Below, piece after piece: positions 7,889 to 18,332 of a stretch of DNA of 64,000 nucleotides. Position 1 is the first letter of the stretch, and each line of letters opens with the position of its first letter. The DNA lies in the NCBI GenBank assembly GCA_016703025.1, contig JADJCV010000004.1, positions 1,240,001 to 1,304,000 on the forward strand, written 5' to 3'. Source of the stretch: Candidatus Avedoeria danica (lineage in GTDB: Bacteria > Chloroflexota > Anaerolineae > Epilineales > Epilineaceae). The notes beneath the pieces are model-generated. The model saw nothing but the letters and a program-made list of their open reading frames with translations, was not told the DNA's origin and did no database searches. The translations under genes and the position numbers were made by a program.

Positions 7889-10453
7889 TCAGGCCGGCAG
7901 GACCTCGAGCGCCTGCGCCCAGACCTCGTCGATCGTGTCCGCATAGATGAACGTCAGCTCGGCGGCCGCGTCTGCGGGCACGTCGTCGACGTCCGTGCGG
8001 TTGCGCTGTGGGAGGATGACGGTCTTGATCCCGGCGCGGTGGGCGGCCAGCACCTTTTCCTTGATCCCGCCGACCGGCAGGACCTTGCCGCGCAGCGTGA
8101 TCTCGCCGGTCATCGCGACATCGCTCCGGACCGGGCGGCCGGTGAGGAGAGACGCCAGCGCCGTGGCCATCGTCACGCCGGCGCTCGGGCCGTCCTTGGG
8201 CGTTGCGCCGGCCGGCACGTGAACGTGGATGTCGTGGCTGGCGAAGAAGTCGTCCGAGAGGCCGAGTGATGCGCCGTGGGCGCGAACGTAGCTGAGCGCG
8301 GCCTGAGCGCTCTCCTTCATCACGTCGCCCAGCTGGCCGGTGAGCGTGAATCCCTTGGCCCCTGGCGCGGCGCTGGCCTCGATGAACAGGACGTCGCCGC
8401 CGAACGGGGTGTAGGCCAAGCCCGTGGCCACCCCCGCGACGCTCGTCCGCTCGGCCACTTCGTTGAAGTACCGCGGCGGCCGCAGGTAGCCGACAAGATC
8501 CCCTTCGTCGACGACCGTCGACATCGCCTTCACGGCCACGGCCGCTCCGTCGCCCCCCGCCGCCTTCGTCCCGGTGGTTCCCGTCCCGTCGCCCCCGCTC
8601 GCCCCCGCCGCCACCCGCACCGCCACCTTGCGCGCCACCTTGCCGATCTCCCGCTCAAGGTTGCGCACCCCGGCTTCGCGCGTGTAGTGGCGGATCAGCT
8701 GGCGCAGCGCGGCGTCCGTGAATGCCAGCTCGTCCGGCCGGAGGCCCGCCTCCGTCAGCTGGCGCGGCACAAGGTAATCGCGGGCGATATGGACTTTGTC
8801 GGTCTCGGTGTAGCCCGCAAGGTCGATGATCTCGAGCCGATCCCGCAGCGGGCCGGAGATCTGTGAAAGCTCATTGGCCGTGGCGATGAACAAGACGTCG
8901 GAGAGGTCGAACGGGACGTCGAGATAGAGGTCGCGGAACTCACCGTTCTGGGCCGGGTCGAGCACCTCCAGCAGCGCGCTCTCCGGATCGCCGCGGAAGC
9001 TCGCTCCGACCTTGTCGATCTCGTCCAGAATGAAGACCGGATTCCGCGATCCGGCACGCTTGATCCCTTGGACGATCCGGCCCGGCATCGCGCCGACATA
9101 CGTCCGCCGGTGCCCACGGATCTCGGCCTCGTCCCGCATGCCGCCGAGGCTCATCCGCACGAACTGGCGGCCGAGCGCGCGCGCGATCGAGCGGCCCAGG
9201 CTCGTCTTGCCGACGCCGGGCGGGCCGACGAGGCACAGGATCGCACCGGCGACGTCGTCCGCCACGATCGGCGCCACGGCTTCGCCGATCGGCACGTCGG
9301 CATCGCCGGCCGCGTCGCGGGCGGTCTGGGCCGCGCGCTCCGTGCGCAGCTTCTGGACGGCCAGGACCTCGAGGATCCGCTGCTTCACGTCCTCGAGGTC
9401 GTAATGGTCCTCGTCGAGCACGGTGCGGGCATGGCCGATGTCGAGGTTGTCCGGCGTCGTGGCCTGCCATGGGAGGCTGACCATCCAGTCGAGATACGTC
9501 CGGATGACGCCGTACTCGGCGGCGGCCTCCGGCAGGCTCTCCAGGCGCGCGAGCTCGCGCAGCGCCTCCTTCTCGGCTTCGGCAGGCATGCCGCTCTCGA
9601 CGATCTTGGCCTTCAGCCCCTCGAGCTCCGCCTCGCCCTCCTCCTCGCCAAGCTCCTTCTTGATCGCCCGCAGTTGCTGGCGCAGGAAGAACTCGCGCTG
9701 CATCTTCTCCATCTCGCCGCGCGCTTCGGACTGGATCTTCCGGCCGAGCTCGAGCACTTCGAGCTCGCGGCCCAGGATCGCCATGAGGGCGCGAAGGCGT
9801 TCCTGGACGGTTTCCATCGCCAGGATCTTCTGCGCGTCCGGCGCGTCCATCCGCGTGTTGGAGGCGATGAAGTACGACAGGGCGCGCGCGTCGTCGATCC
9901 GTTCCAACGCCTCGCCCAGCTCCTCGGGCAGCTGCGGCACGAGCTCGATCAGGCGCTGGAACATCTCGACCGCGCTGCGGCGCAACGCCTCGGCGGCAAC
10001 GCTCTCGTCCGGAGGATCCGGGATCAGCGTGACCTTCGCCTTCAGATACGGTTCGGTGGCCACCCACTCGTCGATCCGGAAGCGCTCAAGGCCCTGCACG
10101 AACAGGCCGACGTTGCCCTCCGACCCCTTGACCATGCGGTGCACGTGCGCCGCCGTGCCGACGACGTGCAGTCCGTCCGGACCCGGTTCGGGCACGTCCG
10201 GGTCGGTCATGAGGACGAGGCCAACGATCCGCTCGCCGACCGACACGTCCTCGGCCAAGCGGACGGACCTGGCCTGACCGACGGCCACCGGCTGGAAGGC
10301 CATCGGGAACACGACGACGTTGCGAAGGGGCAGGATCGGCAGGACATCCGGCACCTTTGGTGCGGCATCGTCCTCGTCGTCCGAGGACGCCTTGCCCACT
10401 GCCACCTTGCCCACCGAAACTTTGGTCTTGGGTACGAGCGACGCCAAGCGCAA
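7889..10453 (-). CDS. lon: ATP-dependent protease Lon
   Basis: About 854 residues. Domain order is: N-terminal substrate-binding domain beginning VLPILPLRNVVVFPMAF; coiled-coil region; AAA module with Walker A GPPGVGKTSLGRS and an ILDEIDK Walker B; and a C-terminal Ser-Lys protease with PKDGPSAG (catalytic Ser) and GGIKEKVLAA (catalytic Lys). It degrades misfolded and regulatory proteins in the cytoplasm. A Gly/Thr-rich insertion near GDGTGTTGTKAAGG separates the AAA and protease parts. No ATG precedes the domain. TTG 10453 (or 10447), just after the hsp20 stop with AAGGGCGG upstream, is the best start; GTG 10414 is an alternative. It forms a two-gene operon with hsp20, 8 bp apart. Confidence 0.93.
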   Translation of the reverse strand: MRLASLVPKTKVSVGKVAVGKASSDDEDDAAPKVPDVLPILPLRNVVVFPMAFQPVAVGQARSVRLAEDVSVGERIVGLVLMTDPDVPEPGPDGLHVVGTAAHVHRMVKGSEGNVGLFVQGLERFRIDEWVATEPYLKAKVTLIPDPPDESVAAEALRRSAVEMFQRLIELVPQLPEELGEALERIDDARALSYFIASNTRMDAPDAQKILAMETVQERLRALMAILGRELEVLELGRKIQSEARGEMEKMQREFFLRQQLRAIKKELGEEEGEAELEGLKAKIVESGMPAEAEKEALRELARLESLPEAAAEYGVIRTYLDWMVSLPWQATTPDNLDIGHARTVLDEDHYDLEDVKQRILEVLAVQKLRTERAAQTARDAAGDADVPIGEAVAPIVADDVAGAILCLVGPPGVGKTSLGRSIARALGRQFVRMSLGGMRDEAEIRGHRRTYVGAMPGRIVQGIKRAGSRNPVFILDEIDKVGASFRGDPESALLEVLDPAQNGEFRDLYLDVPFDLSDVLFIATANELSQISGPLRDRLEIIDLAGYTETDKVHIARDYLVPRQLTEAGLRPDELAFTDAALRQLIRHYTREAGVRNLEREIGKVARKVAVRVAAGASGGDGTGTTGTKAAGGDGAAVAVKAMSTVVDEGDLVGYLRPPRYFNEVAERTSVAGVATGLAYTPFGGDVLFIEASAAPGAKGFTLTGQLGDVMKESAQAALSYVRAHGASLGLSDDFFASHDIHVHVPAGATPKDGPSAGVTMATALASLLTGRPVRSDVAMTGEITLRGKVLPVGGIKEKVLAAHRAGIKTVILPQRNRTDVDDVPADAAAELTFIYADTIDEVWAQALEVLPA

Positions 10454-10461
10454 CCCGCCCT

Positions 10462-10866
10462 TCAGCGCGAGTCGTCGCGCCGGCGCGGCACGAAGATCTC
10501 GATCATGCCGTCGGAATAGTCGATCTCGAGATCGTCGGCTTCGACGGCCCAGGGCAGCGCGATCTCGCTCCGGAAGTGGCCGGATGCGATCTCCACTTGG
10601 TGGCACGCCAAGATGCTGCGCGGCGGCCGCTCCCGCCGCTGGCCGTCCACGACGATACGATCGTCCGCCAGTCGCACGCGATAGTCGCCCTCGCGCAGAC
10701 CGGCAACGTCCATGCGGACCACAACGCCGCCCTCGACCTCGTACAGATTCGCCGACGGCTGCCACCGGTACGGCACGCTGGCCCGCCCCTCGCCGGGTCC
10801 GAAGCTGCGCCAGTAGCGCTGGCTGGGCGCATGCGCCAGGAAGAAGTCGGCGAGTGGTTTCGTCAT
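10462..10866 (-). CDS. Small heat-shock protein, Hsp20 family
   Basis: 134 residues with an alpha-crystallin domain: PSANLYEVEGGVVVRMDVAG, then VDGQRRERP, then EIALPWAVEADDLEIDYSDG and the final strand MIEIFVPRR. Such proteins hold unfolding proteins in a refoldable state. The start at 10866 is fixed by GGAGG 7 nt upstream; longer in-frame starts would read through the promoter. The gene is directly upstream of lon, so holdase and protease are coexpressed, consistent with a stress operon. The conserved C-terminal IxI anchor seen in many family members is not obvious; EIFV is the closest. Confidence 0.9.
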   Translation of the reverse strand: MTKPLADFFLAHAPSQRYWRSFGPGEGRASVPYRWQPSANLYEVEGGVVVRMDVAGLREGDYRVRLADDRIVVDGQRRERPPRSILACHQVEIASGHFRSEIALPWAVEADDLEIDYSDGMIEIFVPRRRDDSR

Positions 10867-10912
10867 CACTGTCCTCCAGCGGCCGCAACCCCAAGCGGTG
10901 TTGCGCGCCAAG

Positions 10913-10938
10913 GCGACGCCGTGTGCAGACGGCGTCGC
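10913..10938 (-). other. Hairpin in the hsp20-lon leader
   Basis: A 10-bp perfect inverted repeat (GCGACGCCGT at 10913-10922, ACGGCGTCGC at 10929-10938) with a 6-nt loop. It lies in the predicted 110-nt leader, about 47 nt before the hsp20 ATG. It does not cover the Shine-Dalgarno site and has no T-run. It could be an operator or an RNA stability element. Confidence 0.6.
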
Positions 10939-10982
10939 GATCCGGCCGGCATCCTGCGCCGGCCCCGTTAACAACACGATAG

Positions 10983-11012
10983 AGTTTACCAGCTTTCGCC
11001 AGCCGGTGCCAC
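10983..11012 (-). promoter_or_regulatory. hsp20-lon promoter (GTGGCA-18-TAAACT)
   Basis: On the minus strand, GTGGCA (11007-11012), an 18-bp spacer and TAAACT (10983-10988). The ten bases GGTAAACTCT are identical to those at the gyrB promoter (13721-13730). Confidence 0.5.
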
Positions 11013-11062
11013 ATGCGCTTCCATGGATGCGCACCGCAGCGAGTCCCCGATCGTCCACCATA

Positions 11063-11091
11063 TTGACGGCCGCTGCCGGCCGCCCTAGACT
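11063..11091 (+). promoter_or_regulatory. ECF sigma gene promoter (TTGACG-17-TAGACT)
   Basis: TTGACG at 11063-11068, a 17-bp spacer and TAGACT at 11086-11091. The GTG start codon is 8 nt further on, so the transcript is leaderless or nearly so. The promoter is divergent from that of hsp20-lon. Confidence 0.68.
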
Positions 11092-11099
11092 GACCTGCT

Positions 11100-11687
11100 G
11101 TGTCGAGTGAACGTCAGGACAGAGTGCACGGCGGCCGGAGCGAGACGGACCTCATCGCGGCTGCGCGGCTCGACGCGTCCGCGTTCGGCGAGGTCTACCA
11201 CCGCAACGCCCAGCGGATCTACGCCTACGTCTACCGGCGCGTCGGCAACCCGATGGCGGCCGAAGACCTGACGGCGCGCACGTTCCTGCAGGCGTTCGCC
11301 GGCTTCGGCTCGTACGTCGACCGCGGCGTGCCGCTGACGGCGTGGCTGTACCGCATCGCGCACAACGTCTGCGCGAACTGGCTGCGCGACGAGCCGCCGG
11401 ATGCGCTGAGCTTGGCCAAGGTGGACGTGCCGGACCCGACGGACTGGGCCGGCGACGCGTTCGCGCAGCACCTAATGGCCGTCCAGCGCGTTCGGGACGC
11501 CGTCAAGCGGCTGTCGGACGAACGGCGGCGGCTCGTGCAGCTGAAGTTCTACGAGGGCCTGTCCAACGCCGAGATCGCCGATCGGCTGGACCGGACGGAG
11601 AGCGCGATCAAGAGCTTGGTCCATCGGACGATGGCCGAGTTGAAGCGGCTGTTGGACGGGGGGTTGCACGTCGGCGAGGGCGCGTAG
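11100..11687 (+). CDS. ECF-type RNA polymerase sigma factor
   Basis: 195 residues with the two sigma domains of group 4 factors. Region 2 (about residues 25-100) includes FGEVYHRNAQRIYAYVYRRV, the EDLTARTFLQAF segment and TAWLYRIAHNVCANWLRD. Region 4 (about 135-190) is LSDERRRLVQLKFYEGLSNAEIADRL followed by a recognition helix around SAIKSLVHR. No anti-sigma gene is adjacent: gyrB converges from the other side and hsp20-lon diverges. The GTG start is placed by the promoter 8 nt upstream; no Shine-Dalgarno sequence is present. Target genes are unknown. Confidence 0.88.
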   Translation: MSSERQDRVHGGRSETDLIAAARLDASAFGEVYHRNAQRIYAYVYRRVGNPMAAEDLTARTFLQAFAGFGSYVDRGVPLTAWLYRIAHNVCANWLRDEPPDALSLAKVDVPDPTDWAGDAFAQHLMAVQRVRDAVKRLSDERRRLVQLKFYEGLSNAEIADRLDRTESAIKSLVHRTMAELKRLLDGGLHVGEGA

Positions 11688-11714
11688 GGCGCGGGACTGC
11701 CCAGTAACAGCGTA

Positions 11715-13643
<1,929 letters not shown>

Positions 13644-13722
13644 GCGTTCCTCATCCCAGAGAGCGCCGGCGCGCGGCCGAAGCATGAATCGACGGTGTCG
13701 ACGACAGATCGACAACGCCAAG

Positions 13723-13751
13723 AGTTTACCATAACCAAACCTGGCGGGCAA
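13723..13751 (-). promoter_or_regulatory. gyrB promoter (TTGCCC-17-TAAACT)
   Basis: On the minus strand, TTGCCC (13746-13751), a 17-bp spacer and TAAACT (13723-13728). This predicts a leader of about 73 nt. GGTAAACTCT is shared with the hsp20-lon promoter. Confidence 0.62.
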
Positions 13752-13766
13752 GCCGCGGGGTGCCGT

Positions 13767-14843
13767 TCAGCGAAGTCGCAGCCAGCCCCGCCGCGCCCGA
13801 CCCGCCGCCCGCAGCGCCAGGCCAACCGCGGGCCGCGCACTGTAGTCCCACGCGCCAAGCTGGGGCGCCAGCACGGCGCCGAAGCCCTCCTTGAAACGCG
13901 CGACTCCTGCCAAGGGATCGCTCTCGTCCGACGGGTCCGTCGGGCCGCCCCACCAGTCGAACACCCGGCACCCTTGCTCGGCCGCCCATACCTGGCAGGC
14001 GTGCATCACCGCGTGCGGCGCCATGTCCTCGCGCCCTTCGTCGGCCGACGCGCCGTACAGGTACCACGCGGTGCGGCCGAAGCGCACCGGGATCGCGCCA
14101 GCCAGCGCCCGCCCGTCGCGCTCGGCCAAGACGACGACGGCGCGGCCGGAACGCAGAAACGCTCGCCATGCGTCGCGATAGTAGTCGCCCGAGCGGATCG
14201 CAAACCCCTGCCGCCTGGCCGTGGCGGCGTACAGCGCCAAGAACGTCTCGATGTCATCCTCGCCGCCGAGGCGCACCCGAACACCGCGTCGCTCGGCCAG
14301 ACGAACGTTGTAGCGCGTCTTCGGTCGATAGGCCGCCGCCAGCGCAGCGTCGATCGTTGCGTACGTCGCGCCGTCCGCCGCCGGCAGCGGCGAGCGCATC
14401 GTGTTCGGGAACTGGATCTGATCGTCCGACCGCCGCCAGCCACGGCTGCGCCAGAGGTCGGAGATGTCCGACCGATCGAGCCCAATGTCCGGATCGATCT
14501 TGAGCACCGCCAGCCCGCGGCGACGCGCCAACGCTTCGAGATCTCCGAGGACGATCGACCACGCCTCGCGTTCCGTTCGGCCCGCACCGGTAACGAACGG
14601 CCCCTTGGTGGCGTACCCGACGCGCAGCGGCGACCGACCAACCCGGCGTTCGAGCACCTGTGCCGCCGCCCACTCGGCGCCGGGACCGCCCCATGTGAAC
14701 CGTGTGGCCGACCATCCCCACCGCGCCTTCAGCTCCCCCCAGGCCCAACTCTGCAGCACGTGCGGCGACGGAACACCCGCGGCATCCGCGTCGAGGCGCG
14801 CGAGCAGGGCGTCCCATGCGATCGCGTCGTCGATCGCCCTCAC
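13767..14843 (-). CDS. FemAB-like aminoacyltransferase, second of a tandem pair
   Basis: 358 residues of the FemX/FemAB GNAT-related family, whose known members transfer amino acids from aminoacyl-tRNA to peptidoglycan precursors. Family marks include HVLQSWAWGELKARWGW, KIDPDIGL, the YRPKTRYNVRLAERRGV segment, LAERDGRALAGAIPVRFG and VFDWWGGPTD, with RFKEGFGA near the end. GTG 14843 overlaps the upstream stop as GTGA, giving translational coupling. It is a paralogue of the gene before it, so they probably arose by duplication. Which amino acids are added, and to which lipid precursor, cannot be read from the sequence. A role outside peptidoglycan is possible. Confidence 0.84.
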   Translation of the reverse strand: MRAIDDAIAWDALLARLDADAAGVPSPHVLQSWAWGELKARWGWSATRFTWGGPGAEWAAAQVLERRVGRSPLRVGYATKGPFVTGAGRTEREAWSIVLGDLEALARRRGLAVLKIDPDIGLDRSDISDLWRSRGWRRSDDQIQFPNTMRSPLPAADGATYATIDAALAAAYRPKTRYNVRLAERRGVRVRLGGEDDIETFLALYAATARRQGFAIRSGDYYRDAWRAFLRSGRAVVVLAERDGRALAGAIPVRFGRTAWYLYGASADEGREDMAPHAVMHACQVWAAEQGCRVFDWWGGPTDPSDESDPLAGVARFKEGFGAVLAPQLGAWDYSARPAVGLALRAAGRARRGWLRLR

Positions 14844-15892
14844 TCGCCGCCCCGGGCCATGGCCGCGGCGATCCAGCCCGCCGCGCGATAGCGCACCGGC
14901 GCATATACGTCGTCCCACGTGCCGACGGCGCGCCAGACCGTGCCGCCGAAGCCGCGCTTGAAGCGCCAGACCCCCCACAGCCCCCCCGTCGCCGGCGGCA
15001 CCGCGTCCGGATCGGCGCCCGCGGCCCATGCCCGCCCGATCTCGTCCGGAACGCCCCAGAAGTCGTAGCGGACCAGACCGGCGGCGCATGCGTCCGTGAT
15101 CGCCGCCCACTGCACGGCGTGGCCGGGCATCCGTTGTCGGTCGTCATCGCCCGATGCGCCGTACAGATACGTCGCGGTCGTGCCGTGGTGGACGATGAGC
15201 GCCGCCGCCAGCGTGCGGCCCGACGCACGGGCCACCCACAACCGGGCGGCGGGGCCGAACGCCGCCGCGACGTCGGCGTGGTAGCCGCGGGCCCGCTCAC
15301 CGATGCCGTGCCGCCGCGCGGTGGCGTGAAGCAGGTCCTCGAACGTTTCGAAATCGCCGGCCGCGGCCGCCTCGACCGTGACGCCGTGGCGCTCGGCGAG
15401 GCCGATGTTGTAGCGCCACTTCGGCTTCATCGCCGCGAGCAGCGCGGCGGGGCCGAGCGTGAGATCGAGCAAGAGCGTGCTCGGCGGCTGGATCGGGACG
15501 GCTTCGACGAGGCCGGCCGCCTCGAGCTTGCCGCGCGCAGCGGGCGAGTCCGCCCAATGCGGCTCGAGGCGCAGGACGACGACGCGGCGGCGATAGCGTT
15601 CACGGAGCGCGGCCAGGAGCACCGGCCACGCCGGGTCGGCGGCAGAGGCGACGGGTCCCCGCGGGACGTAGGCGATGTGTCCGCCGAGGCGTGGCCGCAG
15701 AAGCGCCTGTGCGCCGGCGACGGGCGCTCCGTCGCGGCCGATGACGACGGTTCGCTCGACCGTCCACCCTTGGGCGGAGCGGACGCGCGCCCAGGCGCTT
15801 CCCTGCAGGAAGTGGCCGGACGGATGGGCTGCGACGAACGCATCCCACGGCCCGTCGTCGATTTCGAGGCGCGTCTCCGGGCGGCCGATCAT
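14840..15892 (-). CDS. FemAB-like aminoacyltransferase, first of a tandem pair
   Basis: 350 residues, same family as its downstream neighbour. Comparable blocks are HFLQGSAWARVRSAQGW, RLEPHWADSP, MKPKWRYNIGLAERHGV, ARASGRTLAAALIVHHG, ATYLYGASG, YDFWGVPD and WRFKRGFGG. The order of blocks is the same in both genes. A -10 element (TACCCT with an upstream TG, 15900-15908) lies 7 nt before the ATG and there is no Shine-Dalgarno site, so the pair is probably expressed from a leaderless mRNA. The pair diverges from the nuo operon. Confidence 0.84.
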   Translation of the reverse strand: MIGRPETRLEIDDGPWDAFVAAHPSGHFLQGSAWARVRSAQGWTVERTVVIGRDGAPVAGAQALLRPRLGGHIAYVPRGPVASAADPAWPVLLAALRERYRRRVVVLRLEPHWADSPAARGKLEAAGLVEAVPIQPPSTLLLDLTLGPAALLAAMKPKWRYNIGLAERHGVTVEAAAAGDFETFEDLLHATARRHGIGERARGYHADVAAAFGPAARLWVARASGRTLAAALIVHHGTTATYLYGASGDDDRQRMPGHAVQWAAITDACAAGLVRYDFWGVPDEIGRAWAAGADPDAVPPATGGLWGVWRFKRGFGGTVWRAVGTWDDVYAPVRYRAAGWIAAAMARGGE

Positions 15893-15899
15893 GCCTGCC

Positions 15900-15908
15900 A
15901 GGGTATCA
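15900..15908 (-). promoter_or_regulatory. Extended -10 promoter of the FemAB pair
   Basis: TGATACCCT on the minus strand, an extended -10 (TGn plus TACCCT), 7 nt before ATG 15892. No good -35 is present, as expected for extended -10 promoters. Confidence 0.5.
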
Positions 15909-15963
15909 CAGGCGACCGCCTTCGGGGCCGGAACGGGCCGGCACCGGGGGTCGGCGAGAATCG

Positions 15964-15992
15964 TTGCATCACCTCCGCATGTGGTTTATGAT
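15964..15992 (+). promoter_or_regulatory. nuo operon promoter (TTGCAT-17-TATGAT)
   Basis: TTGCAT at 15964-15969, a 17-bp spacer and TATGAT at 15987-15992. It is the only good promoter before nuoA, with a predicted leader of about 46 nt ending in a long AGGAGGAGGGGG Shine-Dalgarno stretch. Confidence 0.68.
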
Positions 15993-16044
15993 CCCGCGCT
16001 GCCGGCCCGGCGACCGGTCGGCGCAGCACGAGGAGGAGGGGGCT

Positions 16045-16401
16045 GTGGGGGAAAACTGGGCCTTTGTGGCCATCCTGACCGTCATCGCCCTGACGATCCC
16101 GATCCTCGGCATCCTCGCCGCAATGGTGTTGGCCCCGAGGCGTCCGGGGGTGATCAAGAACTCCACGTACGAGTGCGGCCTCGAGACCGTCGGCGACGCA
16201 TGGGTGCAGTTCAAGGTCCAGTACTACCTGTACGCGCTGATCTTCGTGCTCTTCGACGTCGAGACCGTCTTTCTTTACCCTTGGGCCGTCGCGTATCAGT
16301 CGCTGCCCCTGTTGGCGCTCTTCGAGATGATCATCTTCCTGCTCATCCTCGGCATCGGCCTCGTGTACGCCTGGCGCAAGGGTGCGCTGGAGTGGATCTA
16401 G
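16045..16401 (+). CDS. nuoA: NADH-quinone oxidoreductase subunit A
   Basis: 118 residues, the usual NuoA length, with three transmembrane helices. The family motif KNSTYECGLETVGDA and the FDVETVFLYPWA stretch in the second helix are clear. NuoA sits where the membrane arm meets the quinone-reducing module of complex I. GTG 16045 is preferred over upstream ATGs because AGGAGGAGGGGG lies immediately before it and the protein then starts at the first helix. It opens the operon nuoAHJKLMN. Confidence 0.95.
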   Translation: MGENWAFVAILTVIALTIPILGILAAMVLAPRRPGVIKNSTYECGLETVGDAWVQFKVQYYLYALIFVLFDVETVFLYPWAVAYQSLPLLALFEMIIFLLILGIGLVYAWRKGALEWI

Positions 16402-16438
16402 GTCGCGCACCGTTCTTCCCGCCTCACGGAGCACCGCC

Positions 16439-17716
16439 ATGCTGCATGCGCTGCCCCTAGCCGAATCGCTGGCTGAGACGACGACGTCGCTCAGCGGCTG
16501 GCTCACCGGCCTGTTCTCCGGCACCGCGCCGGGTCCGGGCGAGTCGTCGTCGGCCGCCGGCATCATCGTGGCCTCGATCCTGAAAGCCACCGTGATCGTC
16601 CTGATCGTTCAGATCGGGATGCTCTACGCCACGTGGGGCGAGCGCAAGATCATCGGCCGCATGCAGGACCGGCTCGGGCCGAATCGTGTGGGCCTGTTCG
16701 GGTTGGCACAGCCCTTCGCCGACATGATCAAGATGCTCACGAAGGAAGACATCACGCCAACCGCCGCCCACAAGTGGGTGTACAACCTTGGGGCGATCCT
16801 CGTCGTGCCGCCTGCGATCATCGGGTTCGCCGTCGTCGCGCTCGACCGCAACCTCATCGCCGCCGACCTGTCGATCGGTGCGCTCTTCTTCTTCGCCATC
16901 GGCTCGACGGCCGTGATGCCGATCTTCATGGCCGGCTGGGGATCGCGCAACAAGTACGCCCTGTTGGGAGCGATGCGCGCCGTGGCGCAGGTCGTCTCCT
17001 ATGAGATCCCGCAGGTGCTGTCGATCGTCGGCGTGCTGCTTCTGGCGGGCACACTGTCGATGAACGGCCTGATTCACAGCCAGGGCCCCATCGGCGATGC
17101 CTTCCCCGGCGTCTGGTTCATTCTCCTGCAGCCGATCGCCTTCGTCATCTTCCTGCTGGCCACGACCGCCGAGATCGAGCGGACACCGTTCGACATCCCG
17201 GAGGCGGAGAGCGAGATCATCGCCGGCTACCACACCGAGTACGCGGGCATCAAGTTCGGCCTGTTCTACCTTGCCCTCTACTTCGTCACGATCTCCGCTT
17301 CGGCGGTCGGCGCAATCCTGTTCCTCGGCGGCTGGCAGCCTCCGTTCGGATTCCTGGCCGGCATTCCCGGCTGGATCTGGATGACCGGCAAGACGCTGGC
17401 GCTCGTGTTCGTCTTCATGTGGCTGCGCGGCACGCTGCCGCGCCTGCGCGTCGACCAGCTCATGGCGTTCGCGTGGAAGGTGCTCGTGCCGATCAGCCTG
17501 ATCAACCTCATGGTGACCGGCCTGCTGGCCAAGCTCGTCGCCGGCTGGGCGCCATGGAAGGTGCTCGGCGCGTTCACGGTCGCCAACATCGTCATGGTCG
17601 CTCTGCTGATCTGGCTCGTCGCAGGGTGGCGCCGCTTCAATGCGGCCCGGCAGATCACGTTCGAGCGCCCGGCCGTCAAGGCCGTCGGCGCTGCGCTGCG
17701 CAGGGGTGCCGCATGA
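16439..17716 (+). CDS. nuoH: NADH-quinone oxidoreductase subunit H
   Basis: 425 residues, a multi-helix subunit that forms part of the quinone cavity. Conserved landmarks are YATWGERKIIGRMQDRLGPNRVG, AQPFADMIKMLTKEDITP, the acidic loop ERTPFDIPEAESEIIAGYHTEY, and RGTLPRLRVDQLMAFAWK near the end. It is longer than many homologues because of an N-terminal extension of about 45 residues before the first core helix. GGAG lies about 8 nt before the ATG. nuoA ends 37 bp upstream and nuoJ overlaps the stop. nuoB, C, D, E, F, G and I, normally between A and J, are missing here. Confidence 0.95.
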   Translation: MLHALPLAESLAETTTSLSGWLTGLFSGTAPGPGESSSAAGIIVASILKATVIVLIVQIGMLYATWGERKIIGRMQDRLGPNRVGLFGLAQPFADMIKMLTKEDITPTAAHKWVYNLGAILVVPPAIIGFAVVALDRNLIAADLSIGALFFFAIGSTAVMPIFMAGWGSRNKYALLGAMRAVAQVVSYEIPQVLSIVGVLLLAGTLSMNGLIHSQGPIGDAFPGVWFILLQPIAFVIFLLATTAEIERTPFDIPEAESEIIAGYHTEYAGIKFGLFYLALYFVTISASAVGAILFLGGWQPPFGFLAGIPGWIWMTGKTLALVFVFMWLRGTLPRLRVDQLMAFAWKVLVPISLINLMVTGLLAKLVAGWAPWKVLGAFTVANIVMVALLIWLVAGWRRFNAARQITFERPAVKAVGAALRRGAA

Positions 17717-18312
17717 TGGAGATGCTCGCCTTCGGCCTCGTGGCCGGCGTGGCGGTCGGCGGCGCAATCGGTGTCGTTGCGGCGCGCAACGTGTTCGTTT
17801 CCGCCCTTTGGCTCGTCCTCTCGTTCATCGGGGTGGCCGGGATCTACGCCATCCTCGGCGCGGACTTCCTGGCCGCGACCCAGGTGCTCATCTATGTCGG
17901 CGCGATCAGCGTGCTGATTCTCTTTGCGGTCATGCTGACGCACCACGTCATGGGCGACGAGCGGGCGAACAATCGACAGGCGTTCCTGGCATTCATCGTC
18001 AGCAGCTCGGTCGTCGCCGCGCTCGGCGTGCTGGCCTATCGCACGGACTGGCCCGTCCGCCCGGCCGACGCCGGCGGCTCGGTGGTCACGGCGATGCGCG
18101 GCGACGTGGCCGGCGGCGGCGCAGCATCCGCAGCGGCGCTGACCGGGGCAAGCACCACGCTTACGTCGACGATCGACGTCGCGCTGAACCAGGACTCGAA
18201 CGTCGTTCGGCTCGGACAGGCGCTGATGACCGAGCACCTGCTGTCCTTCGAGATCATCTCGCTGGTGTTGCTCGTGGCGCTGATCGGCGCCATCGTCATC
18301 GCGCGCGATTAG
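17713..18312 (+). CDS. nuoJ: NADH-quinone oxidoreductase subunit J
   Basis: 199 residues with five predicted helices. Recognisable are ARNVFVSALWLVLSFIGVAG, the kinked helix YAILGADFLAATQVLIYVGA that is central to coupling in complex I, and ISVLILFAVMLTHH. A periplasmic-side Gly/Ala/Thr loop (about residues 115-160) is longer than usual. The start overlaps the nuoH stop as ATGA. nuoK follows after 20 bp. Confidence 0.94.
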   Translation: MMEMLAFGLVAGVAVGGAIGVVAARNVFVSALWLVLSFIGVAGIYAILGADFLAATQVLIYVGAISVLILFAVMLTHHVMGDERANNRQAFLAFIVSSSVVAALGVLAYRTDWPVRPADAGGSVVTAMRGDVAGGGAASAAALTGASTTLTSTIDVALNQDSNVVRLGQALMTEHLLSFEIISLVLLVALIGAIVIARD

Positions 18313-18332
18313 CGCGGGCGCGAGGAGGGGGC

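Noticed and set aside
10454..11014. N-terminal extension of Lon to 1041 residues
   Set aside because: The extra 187 residues are read through hsp20 in another frame and through its promoter; no Lon homology there.
13644..13751. N-terminal extension of GyrB
   Set aside because: It would cover the -10 and -35 of the gyrB promoter; ATG 13643 has a Shine-Dalgarno site and gives the family start.
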